A stretch of DNA of 12,893 bases, from positions 1 through 12,893 of the forward strand of contig JBGTHB010000014.1 of NCBI GenBank assembly GCA_041746415.1. Direction: 5' to 3'. The notes beneath the pieces were generated by a model. It made no database searches. It was not told where the DNA came from and worked only from the letters and a program-made list of their open reading frames with translations. Position numbers and translations under genes: made by a program. The DNA is from JBGTHB01 sp041746415 (GTDB taxonomy: Bacteria > Pseudomonadota > Gammaproteobacteria > Coxiellales > Coxiellaceae). Shown in pieces: positions 7,006 through 12,893 of this stretch (positions are counted from its first letter, which is position 1; each line of letters starts with the position of its first letter).

Positions 7006-7545
7006 CTAAACTAACGGCAATAATTGTTTGTTTAACAGCCAGCGAATTAACGCTAGCACTAGCGCCGCGCATAAGATTACCAGCACCGGCAACATACTTT
7101 TTACATCCACCACCAGCACCACCGCTAATCCCGCTGCAGGTGGGTGTTCCAAACGTAACAACACCATCAGCAGTAATGTCACACCCACCGAAGCGACTGC
7201 CGCCATCTCTACCATGTGCATACTAAAATGCGCACTCATATTACCGGCATGACATTGCATCCAAAACAAACAGAGAAAATGGGATAATAAGCGCATAGCC
7301 TCACCAGAAACCATACCTACAACGTAACCGCCAATAATTCGCAATGGCTGCGACACCACCGCCCGTGGAGTGCAAAACACACAAAAGCTGCTTGAAGCCA
7401 ACGAACCTGTACCGGCAGCCCAAATTAATTGGCCTGCGGCAACGTGATCTAAACTGAGTAAAACACCGTAAACAAACACCATAGCAAACGTTGTTTGCCA
7501 CAGCACATGAAAATAATACTGTCTATCCCTGACTGTGCTATTCAT
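7006..7545 (-). CDS. HPP-family integral membrane protein
   Basis: This 179-residue protein has about four to five membrane spans (roughly 15-32, 38-55, 68-82, 112-130 and 150-170). It carries the motif that names the family, LEHPPAAGLAVVLV, with HPP at 134-136 just after the fourth span. The PRAVVSQPLRIIGGYVVG segment (60-77) resembles the other conserved stretch. Some plant-chloroplast and cyanobacterial HPP proteins have been reported to carry nitrite, but most bacterial members have no proven substrate and I do not assign one. The ATG overlaps the stop of the IscU-like gene by one base, with GGAG upstream, so it is the last gene of the OPT-desulfurase-IscU-like-HPP unit. It is convergent with cbpM, 33 bases away. 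A Cys-x2-Cys pair (55, 58) lies at the end of the second span. Confidence 0.8.
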   Translation of the reverse strand: MNSTVRDRQYYFHVLWQTTFAMVFVYGVLLSLDHVAAGQLIWAAGTGSLASSSFCVFCTPRAVVSQPLRIIGGYVVGMVSGEAMRLLSHFLCLFWMQCHAGNMSAHFSMHMVEMAAVASVGVTLLLMVLLRLEHPPAAGLAVVLVVDVKSMLPVLVILCAALVLALIRWLLNKQLLPLV

Positions 7546-7901
7546 TATGTCTCCATTAAACAGTGACGAATGGCTTTACAAATTTGGTGCGCTGTATGCA
7601 ATTTCACTTGCTGTAGTTTTAACGCACTCAATAACATTTGCGGTGTTAACGCTAGTGCTTGTTGATGCGTTTTACCTTGTAACCAACGGCATGTGTATTC
7701 TAACATGGCCAGCAACACCACTGAGCCATAAGCCTGAAAACGTGCGGCTAAAATCATTTCAGCCTCACTTTCAATAAACAATTCCAGTATATCACCTTGC
7801 GCCACTGTGCCCAATTTCGCAGTGGCAACGGCATCACCCGTTAGTCGGCCCGTGTGATCAAGATGATGGAAATAATCGAGCAGTTCATTTGAATATTGCA
7901 T
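7545..7901 (-). CDS. IscU-like protein lacking all three cluster-ligand cysteines
   Basis: The 118-residue protein aligns along its length with the Fe-S scaffold IscU (about 128 residues). Matches are MQYSNELLDYF (MAYSEKVIDHY in E. coli), AQGDILEL (ACGDVMKL), ARFQAYGS (ARFKTYGC), WLQGKT (WVKGKS) and LQQVKLHTAHQICKAI (LPPVKIHCSILAEDAI). The three cysteines that carry sulfide and cluster in IscU (37, 63, 106) are Gln35, Ser60 and Thr103 here. The HscA-recognition LPPVK has become LQQVK, while the Asp39 and His105 equivalents remain (Asp37, His102). The codons read CAA, TCA/AGC-type Ser and ACA, far from single-base noise at all three sites. Remaining cysteines (71, 108, 114) are off-site. It starts 10 bases after iscS without a clear Shine-Dalgarno, so coupling is likely. 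The frame is intact, so I do not call it a pseudogene. It cannot be a classical scaffold; its role is unknown. Confidence 0.85.
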   Translation of the reverse strand: MQYSNELLDYFHHLDHTGRLTGDAVATAKLGTVAQGDILELFIESEAEMILAARFQAYGSVVLLAMLEYTCRWLQGKTHQQALALTPQMLLSALKLQQVKLHTAHQICKAIRHCLMET

Positions 7902-7911
7902 TTGGTGTAAT

Positions 7912-9099
7912 CTATATTAGTCTTTGCTTTACTTCATCCCAAATCGGCGACAACTTACGCAAGCGCTGCACTTCTTTACTAATTTGTGTTGTGGCGTAAT
8001 CAATTTCTTCATCTGTAGTAAATCTGCCGAAACTCAAACGAATTGAATCATACGCTTGCTGGCGTGTTAAACCCATTGCCATTAATACATGTGAAGGTTT
8101 CATACTTGCCGAGTCGCATGCCGATCCTGTCGATAAAGCCAAATCACGCAAGCTCATTAATAACGATTCACCTTCTACTCCATCAAATCGCAAATTCAGA
8201 CAACCAAGTATGGAGTGAGTTACATCACCATTTATGTGCACACCGTGTAACTGCGCCAGCGCGTTTAACAATGTCTGACGTTGCTGGTACAGCTTTTGTT
8301 GTGCTTGCTTAAATTCATTTTTAGCAAGCTCAAATGCTTCGCCCATAGCTACAATTTGGTGTGTTGGCAAAGTGCCTGAACGTAATCGTCGTTCATGCCC
8401 GCCACCGTGTTGTTGAATTTGCAAATGCAATGGCGGTGTGCGCCGAATATAAAGTGCACCAATACCTTTGGGACCATAAACCTTGTGAGCAGACAACGAC
8501 GCTAAATCTACTGCCATGGATTTAACGTCAAACTGTATTTTACCGACACTTTGGGCGGCATCACTGTGAAATAAAATACCTCTTGCGCGCGTCAACGTCG
8601 CCAGTTTTGCAATATCTTGTACCACGCCTGTTTCATTATTTACATGCATTATCGAAACTAGAATAGTGTCATCACGTAACGCATTTTGAAATTCATTACT
8701 GTCTAATAAGCCGGTGTGCTGCGGCTTTAAATACGTCACTTCAAAACCAATTGATTCCAAATGACGACACGTGTCTAATACTGCGCTGTGTTCAGTTGCC
8801 ATAGTGACAATGTGTTTGCCTTGACGCTGATACGCTTGCGCAATACCTTTTAATGCGAAATTATTGGATTCAGTAGCGCCAGAGGTGAAAATAATTTCAC
8901 GCGGATCTGCATTGATGCAATCTGCAATTTGTTGCCGCGCCCGTTCAATTAATTCATCGGCTGCGTAACCATAAGAATGCGTTTGTGATGACGCGTTTCC
9001 AAACACACCATCTGGTCCTAAACATTTAACGAGTTGAGCTGTGACCCGCGGATCAACAGGAGTGGTTGCCATATAGTCTAAATAAATTGGCAACTGCAT
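7912..9099 (-). CDS. iscS: IscS-type cysteine desulfurase with a shortened C-terminus
   Basis: PLP-dependent enzyme that takes sulfur from L-cysteine, leaving alanine and an enzyme persulfide for Fe-S assembly, tRNA thiolation or cofactor synthesis. The 395 residues number in step with E. coli IscS: His104 in TEHSAV, Lys206 (PLP Schiff base) in SAHKVYGPKGIGALY, and active-site Cys328 in STGSACDSAS. TSGATESNN at 72-80 is the standard PLP-phosphate region. The end differs: after LSPIWDEVKQRLI the protein stops, where E. coli IscS (404 residues) continues to a WAHH tail reported to help bind IscU. GGAG lies eight bases before the ATG. The gene sits 10 bases after the OPT gene and 10 before the IscU-like gene. 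Catalysis should be intact; the sulfur acceptor is unclear because the neighbouring IscU-like protein lacks its cysteines. Alanine is the by-product. Confidence 0.93.
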   Translation of the reverse strand: MQLPIYLDYMATTPVDPRVTAQLVKCLGPDGVFGNASSQTHSYGYAADELIERARQQIADCINADPREIIFTSGATESNNFALKGIAQAYQRQGKHIVTMATEHSAVLDTCRHLESIGFEVTYLKPQHTGLLDSNEFQNALRDDTILVSIMHVNNETGVVQDIAKLATLTRARGILFHSDAAQSVGKIQFDVKSMAVDLASLSAHKVYGPKGIGALYIRRTPPLHLQIQQHGGGHERRLRSGTLPTHQIVAMGEAFELAKNEFKQAQQKLYQQRQTLLNALAQLHGVHINGDVTHSILGCLNLRFDGVEGESLLMSLRDLALSTGSACDSASMKPSHVLMAMGLTRQQAYDSIRLSFGRFTTDEEIDYATTQISKEVQRLRKLSPIWDEVKQRLI

Positions 9100-9109
9100 G
9101 GCTCACTCC

Positions 9110-11134
9110 TCACTTTTTCTTTTTAAATATTCCAGTTCGATAAAACCACAGACATAATAGTCCAAATACAATCACACCAAAAAAATTAGCATAAGGTGCA
9201 AACGACGGTGGCACAATAGCCAAAGCATTTGAATTGCCTTTTATGGCAAAGGGAATGGCTAACAACACACCCATAATGGAGCTTCCCGCTACCATGCCAC
9301 AAGCCAATAATATTGCTCGATGCGCATTATCATGACAAATTTGTTTATCCACTTTTGTGCGTGCTTTCAGGCGGTGCTGTGATTTGACTAAATAGTTAAT
9401 GGCACTACCCATAATGATTGGTGTCATGATTTCTGGCGGCAGATAAATTGCCAAGCCAACGGCTAACGCTGGCAGTCTGAAATGAGTGCGGCTACGAATA
9501 ATTTCATCAATGAAAATCGTCACCACCGCAACTATACAGCCGATAATGATCATTGACCATTCTAAATGATGGGTTAACACGCCTTTTGCCACAGCCGCCA
9601 TTAAACTTGCCTGCGGTGCCGCTAACATTTGTGCATGATCCATACCAGGACGCGGAAAATTACCTGCCATGCCATAGGCGTGATATAACAAATTTAAAAT
9701 TGGTCCAATCACTAATACTGAAACCACCACACCCACAGCAAGCATCAATTGTTGTTTCCACGGCGTGGCACCAATAATTTGTCCTGCTTTTAAATCCTGC
9801 ATGTTTTCGCCAGAAATACTGCCAATGCCTGCAATAACACCTGCCATTAAAATAACGTAAGCCAATACATTGAGCATATGTGCTTTGATTTCATCATGAA
9901 ACATAGTCAAACAAATCAATGACAATAATAAAATGCCCACGATCATCAGACCGGATAAGGGATTATTAGTCGAACCCAACATGCCGACAAAGTAGCCACA
10001 AATTGAAGCTAATAAAAATCCCACTATCAAAATAAACGCTAACGAAAATAAACAAATAATCGCAATGCGACCAATTTCACCCAGTCCACCGATTTGAAAC
10101 ACTTCATAAAATAAAAAAGCATAAGTGACAAGGGCTAAGAACAGTACGGATATGGTCACCCATTGAATTGGAAAGTCTTTTTCAGTGCGTAATAGAGGCG
10201 CTGAAGAATTGTTCTTGCTTTTTGCAAAACCCGCAAACGATAGTTTCAAACCATCTAACAGAGGGCGCGACAAACGCAATAACGTCCAAATGCCACCCAC
10301 AATCATAGTGCCCACGCCAACATAACGTAAATGCACATCCCATAAATCCATGGCGGATTGATAAAGGTCATTTGGATGCGTTAAGCCAAAATGCACACCC
10401 AATAAAGGCAGAATGATTAACCACCCCACTACCAAACCAAACAACAAACTCATGCCAGTTTCAAAACCAATAATATAACCTGCCGCCAATGTTGCTGAGG
10501 TTAAACCGAACGACAAACCAAACAACGATTTGCCTGCCGACACCCACCACTTCATCGTCTCACCCATTACTTGCAAGCCGGATTGGCAAAACGAAACAGC
10601 AGCGCCAATCGCTCCGCCACGAAGAATATATTTAAGCTGTGCACCACCTTTGGATGCCGACTTAAGCACATTACCGACAGCTGTTCCCTCTGGGAATTTT
10701 AACGTAGGCATATGCAATAACACGCGTCGCAGCGGGATTGATATCATCACACCTAATAAGCCGCCTAACATCCCAATTATCACGGTTTCCCAATAAGGAA
10801 ATCCTTGCCACACACCCAACAATAACATCGCCGGTAAAATAAACGACATCGCCGCCGCCATGCCTTCACCTGCAGAGGCTGCAGTTTGAATAATATTACT
10901 TTCTAAGATGTTGGAATTTTTAAAAAAACGTAACAGTCCCAATGCAAACACCGAAGCCGGTACAGAAGCTGAAATGGTTGTGCCAATTTTTAAGGCTAAA
11001 TACGCATTTGATGCGGCTAAAACTAACGCTAAAATAATAGAGATTACAATCGCACGCAGAGTTAATTCAGGAAGTTTTTGCGAAGCCGGTATAAATGGTT
11101 TAACGGACTCAACTGTAGATTTTAGCTCTGACAC
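9110..11134 (-). CDS. OPT-family oligopeptide transporter (bacterial type)
   Basis: Secondary transporter of the OPT superfamily, whose members take up small peptides or metal chelates with protons. At about 674 residues it has the expected many hydrophobic spans (some 14-16). Recognised stretches are the N-terminal PELTLRAIVISIILALVLAA...NAYLALKIGTTISASVPASV, then IIQTAASAGEGMAAAMSFILPAML, and later SGENMQDLKAGQIIGATPWKQQ, all typical of the bacterial OPT subfamily. The C-terminus is lysine-rich (FKKKK). The start is a GTG: at 11140 it would overlap the AGAGG element, while the next in-frame GTG at 11134 has that element five bases upstream, so I use 11134. It is the first gene of the four-gene unit with its own promoter candidate upstream. 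Substrate is not readable from sequence; peptide uptake feeding cysteine to the next gene is only a hypothesis. Confidence 0.9.
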   Translation of the reverse strand: MSELKSTVESVKPFIPASQKLPELTLRAIVISIILALVLAASNAYLALKIGTTISASVPASVFALGLLRFFKNSNILESNIIQTAASAGEGMAAAMSFILPAMLLLGVWQGFPYWETVIIGMLGGLLGVMISIPLRRVLLHMPTLKFPEGTAVGNVLKSASKGGAQLKYILRGGAIGAAVSFCQSGLQVMGETMKWWVSAGKSLFGLSFGLTSATLAAGYIIGFETGMSLLFGLVVGWLIILPLLGVHFGLTHPNDLYQSAMDLWDVHLRYVGVGTMIVGGIWTLLRLSRPLLDGLKLSFAGFAKSKNNSSAPLLRTEKDFPIQWVTISVLFLALVTYAFLFYEVFQIGGLGEIGRIAIICLFSLAFILIVGFLLASICGYFVGMLGSTNNPLSGLMIVGILLLSLICLTMFHDEIKAHMLNVLAYVILMAGVIAGIGSISGENMQDLKAGQIIGATPWKQQLMLAVGVVVSVLVIGPILNLLYHAYGMAGNFPRPGMDHAQMLAAPQASLMAAVAKGVLTHHLEWSMIIIGCIVAVVTIFIDEIIRSRTHFRLPALAVGLAIYLPPEIMTPIIMGSAINYLVKSQHRLKARTKVDKQICHDNAHRAILLACGMVAGSSIMGVLLAIPFAIKGNSNALAIVPPSFAPYANFFGVIVFGLLCLWFYRTGIFKKKK

Positions 11135-11165
11135 ATGCACCTCTATTAATCCAAATAAGTCGGCC

Positions 11166-11194
11166 AGTATAACAAAGAGTTTCTTATAATTGAA
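11166..11194 (-). promoter_or_regulatory. Promoter candidate for the OPT-iscS-iscU-like-HPP operon
   Basis: On the minus strand a -35 TTCAAT (three of six) is followed after 17 bases by a -10 TATACT (five of six), in the gap between the trmJ stop and the OPT start. Transcription would begin near 11160, giving a leader of about 26 bases that contains the AGAGG ribosome binding site. The unit therefore need not depend on read-through from trmJ. I see no IscR-type site, but the gap is short. Confidence 0.5.
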
Positions 11195-11917
11195 TTAGTT
11201 AGGTAAATTTATGCGGTTAGCCACGCTTGATAAAATACCACGCAAAATGTTGATCTCCGTGAGATCCAGCTCAGCGCGCAAAAATAAACGTCGTAAGCGA
11301 CGCATCAACGCCTTCGGCTGTTTAGGATCCAAAAACTGTGTGGCAACAAGCGTTTGCTCTAAGTGCTCAATAAAGCCATTAAAATCACTGCTGTTAGCCA
11401 CGGTTCGCATGACCTTTTCTGTCTCAGCGGAACTTTCTATTAAGGCCGCACGAATAGCGTAAGTCATCACTTGCACTGCCGCTGCTAAATTCAATGAGCT
11501 AAATGAATCAACGGTGGGTATCTTAATGTGATAGCGACACAATGCCAGTTCTTCGTTAGTTAACCCTGAATCCTCCCGCCCAAAAACAATGGCAACACTT
11601 TGTTGCGGCTCAGCTTGAATCAACCTTGCTGCATTTGCAGGCGTCATAAGCGGCCAACTTAACTGGCGTTGACGAGCACTAGTACCAAACACTAACTGAG
11701 CGCCTTCCAACGCTTCTTCTAAAGTATCCACTATGGTTGCAGCCGCCAACAAATCATCCGCGCCAGATGCCATCGCTGTGGCTAAACCATCGGGAAATAA
11801 TTTAGGACGAACTAATACTAATTGAAAAAACCCCATGTTTTTCATAGCGCGCGCGGCACCACCAATATTCCCAGGGTGACTTGTTTCAACCAGAATGATT
11901 TTTATCTGCTCTAACAT
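11195..11917 (-). CDS. trmJ: tRNA (cytidine/uridine-32 2'-O)-methyltransferase TrmJ
   Basis: SPOUT-class methyltransferase that methylates the ribose of nucleotide 32 in tRNA anticodon loops using S-adenosylmethionine. The 240 residues match the family. The three SPOUT motifs are clear: VETSHPGNIGGAARAMKNMG (about 11-30), VAIVFGREDSGLTNEEL (about 108-124), and the knot region SFSSLNLAAAVQVMTYAIR (about 138-156). The C-terminal extension HLEQTLVATQFL...LMRRLRRLF...INILRGIL is also present in E. coli TrmJ. The ATG is at 11915-11917 with a weak AAAGAGA before it. It is divergent from suhB, exactly as in E. coli, where the next gene downstream of trmJ is iscR. Confidence 0.95.
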   Translation of the reverse strand: MLEQIKIILVETSHPGNIGGAARAMKNMGFFQLVLVRPKLFPDGLATAMASGADDLLAAATIVDTLEEALEGAQLVFGTSARQRQLSWPLMTPANAARLIQAEPQQSVAIVFGREDSGLTNEELALCRYHIKIPTVDSFSSLNLAAAVQVMTYAIRAALIESSAETEKVMRTVANSSDFNGFIEHLEQTLVATQFLDPKQPKALMRRLRRLFLRAELDLTEINILRGILSSVANRINLPN

Positions 11918-11940
11918 TCTCTTTATCTCAAGTTGTTTTG

Positions 11941-11949
11941 TGCTATCCT
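11941..11949 (+). promoter_or_regulatory. Extended -10 candidate for suhB
   Basis: TGCTATCCT has the TGn extension and four of six -10 positions. It lies 27 bases before the suhB ATG, giving a transcription start near 11956 and a leader of about 21 bases that contains AGGAT. No good -35 is seen at 17 bases. The 59-base gap must also hold the trmJ promoter, which I could not identify. Confidence 0.35.
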
Positions 11950-11976
11950 ACCCCATTTTCAAGCCAGGATCACAAC

Positions 11977-12753
11977 ATGAATCATCCCTTACTCAATATT
12001 GCTATTCAAGCTGGACGCAGTGCAGGCCGCATTATTTCGCGCTCACTGGATCATCTCGATGCGAACAATATTAGCTTAAAGCAAAAACACGACTTCGTAA
12101 CCAATGTGGATTTAGCGGCAGAAGAAGAAATCGTTCGTATCATCCAAGAAGCTTATCCAGATCACGCCATTCTAGCTGAAGAATCAGGCAGCAATAATAA
12201 TAAAAGTGAATTTGAATGGGTTATTGACCCGCTGGATGGCACGCTTAATTTTATTCACGGCATCCCCCATTTCGCTATTTCTATTGCTGTTTTAAAACGC
12301 CAACAATTAGAAATCGGCATGATTTTTGATCCCATTAAAAATGAATTATTTACGGCAGTAAAAGGCGGCGGCGCACAATTTAACAATCGTAAAATGCGCG
12401 TCAGTGAATGCAAAAAATTAGACGAAGCATTGTTGGTGACGGGGCTGCCATTTCGTGAAGAGCAACCGCTTGCGCACTACTTAAAAAGTTTTAGTGAAAT
12501 TTTACCCCAAGTAGCGGGCATTCGGCGTCCAGGTGCGGCATCGTTGGATTTGGCTTATGTTGCCTGTGGACGTTTTGATGGCTACTGGGAAATGGGTTTA
12601 AAGCCATGGGATATGGCAGCAGGTATTCTGCTGGTCAAAGAAGCTGGTGGTATAGTGACGGATCTAGCAGGACAAGAAAACTACTTGGAAAATGGCAATG
12701 TCTTAGCCGCCAATTTGGCATTACATAAAACATTAGGCCTATTTTTTAATTAG
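11977..12753 (+). CDS. suhB: SuhB, inositol-1-monophosphatase family protein
   Basis: Mg-dependent phosphatase of the inositol monophosphatase family. In E. coli SuhB also joins the Nus antitermination complex on rRNA operons. From the ATG at 11977, which has AGGAT upstream, it is 258 residues. The metal and phosphate ligands are in place: Glu68 in ILAEESG, Asp84 and Asp87 in WVIDPLDGTLNF, and Asp212 in KPWDMAAG, and FVTNVDLAAEEEI (40-52) precedes them. The C-terminus AGGIVTDLAG is typical. The frame is open back to 11938, but that ATG has no ribosome binding site and would add residues not seen in homologues. It is divergent from trmJ. Confidence 0.94.
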   Translation: MNHPLLNIAIQAGRSAGRIISRSLDHLDANNISLKQKHDFVTNVDLAAEEEIVRIIQEAYPDHAILAEESGSNNNKSEFEWVIDPLDGTLNFIHGIPHFAISIAVLKRQQLEIGMIFDPIKNELFTAVKGGGAQFNNRKMRVSECKKLDEALLVTGLPFREEQPLAHYLKSFSEILPQVAGIRRPGAASLDLAYVACGRFDGYWEMGLKPWDMAAGILLVKEAGGIVTDLAGQENYLENGNVLAANLALHKTLGLFFN

Positions 12754-12792
12754 AATTGCTTTTGCAGCGAATCAAGAGATTTTGAACAGACT

Positions 12793-12893
12793 CTAAGGCA
12801 TGCCATCATCAAACTGCTTAGGTGCTGGCATTAAAGATTCGCGGTTCAAACCAATTGCGATACCTAACGATCCCGCGACATAGATCGAAGAGT
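12793..12893 (-). CDS. secF: Probable SecF C-terminus (partial, cut by the right edge)
   Basis: On the minus strand an open frame enters from the right edge and ends at the stop 12793-12795, giving 32 visible residues: SSIYVAGSLGIAIGLNRESL followed by MPAPKQFDDGMP. The SSIYVA opening, a last membrane-span segment and a short polar tail resemble the end of SecF, the inner-membrane Sec component that aids protein export (SSIYVASALALKLGMKRE in E. coli). It is convergent with suhB across 39 bases in which I see no hairpin-plus-T-run terminator. The fragment is too short to exclude another protein. Confidence 0.65.
   Translation of the reverse strand, partial: SSIYVAGSLGIAIGLNRESLMPAPKQFDDGMP

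Noticed and set aside
7006..7545. Assigning the HPP protein as a nitrite transporter
   Set aside because: That activity is reported for some plastid and cyanobacterial members only, and no nitrogen-assimilation gene is nearby.
7535..7777. Plus-strand open frame across the IscU-like gene
   Set aside because: It is antisense to a gene with clear homology and shows no motif of its own; other open frames antisense to the OPT, iscS, trmJ and etf genes were dropped for the same reason.
7545..7901. Reading the IscU-like gene as a pseudogene
   Set aside because: The frame is intact, its start and stop are tightly coupled to both neighbours, and the non-cysteine motifs are retained. Three separate substitutions at ligand sites with fold motifs kept look like selection rather than random decay.
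12754..12792. Terminator between suhB and the convergent partial gene
   Set aside because: No inverted repeat with a flanking T or A run can be seen in these 39 bases.

Overview
The window looks like a chromosomal stretch of a moderately AT-rich gammaproteobacterium. The pieces pointing that way are the divergent suhB/trmJ pair, the cbpA-cbpM chaperone operon and the mitochondrial-type EtfBA plus ETF-ubiquinone oxidoreductase. The mix (ETF system, OPT-type peptide transporter, alanine dehydrogenase, orphan membrane proteins) would suit a Legionellales-like lineage living on amino acids and peptides. That placement is an inference; no marker gene here fixes the taxon. I see no rRNA, tRNA, CRISPR array, insertion sequence, integrase or phage gene, and no gene-free stretch longer than about 125 bases.

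Layout. Positions 1-2525 (minus strand) hold a compact operon etfB-etfA-ald, with ald running off the left edge. A 58-base divergent gap containing a perfect GC-rich palindrome separates it from the plus-strand ETF-quinone oxidoreductase gene (2584-4215). EtfBA collects electrons from flavoprotein dehydrogenases and the oxidoreductase passes them to ubiquinone. Two orphan envelope-type genes follow, convergent to each other: a small membrane-anchored four-cysteine protein (4356-4685) and a multi-pass membrane protein with a Met/His-rich loop (4691-5605). Then comes cbpA-cbpM (5729-6972), a DnaJ-like co-chaperone and its J-domain modulator; cbpA may be read from a leaderless transcript.

Positions 7006-11134 (minus strand) are the most interesting part: a tight four-gene unit, OPT transporter - IscS-type cysteine desulfurase - IscU-like protein - HPP-family membrane protein, with gaps of 10 and 10 bases and a one-base overlap. 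It lies directly downstream of trmJ, which is divergent from suhB. In Escherichia coli and many relatives this is the address of the iscRSUA-hscBA-fdx iron-sulfur operon. Here iscR, iscA, hscB, hscA and fdx are not at that address. IscS keeps its PLP lysine and persulfide cysteine but has a shortened C-terminus. The IscU-like protein has lost all three cysteines needed to build a [2Fe-2S] cluster (they are Gln, Ser and Thr) yet is an intact, translationally coupled gene. This looks like a remodelled isc locus in which an IscU-fold protein has been kept for a role other than classical scaffolding.

The right edge has suhB (11977-12753) and, convergent to it, the last 32 codons of a gene whose product resembles the SecF C-terminus.
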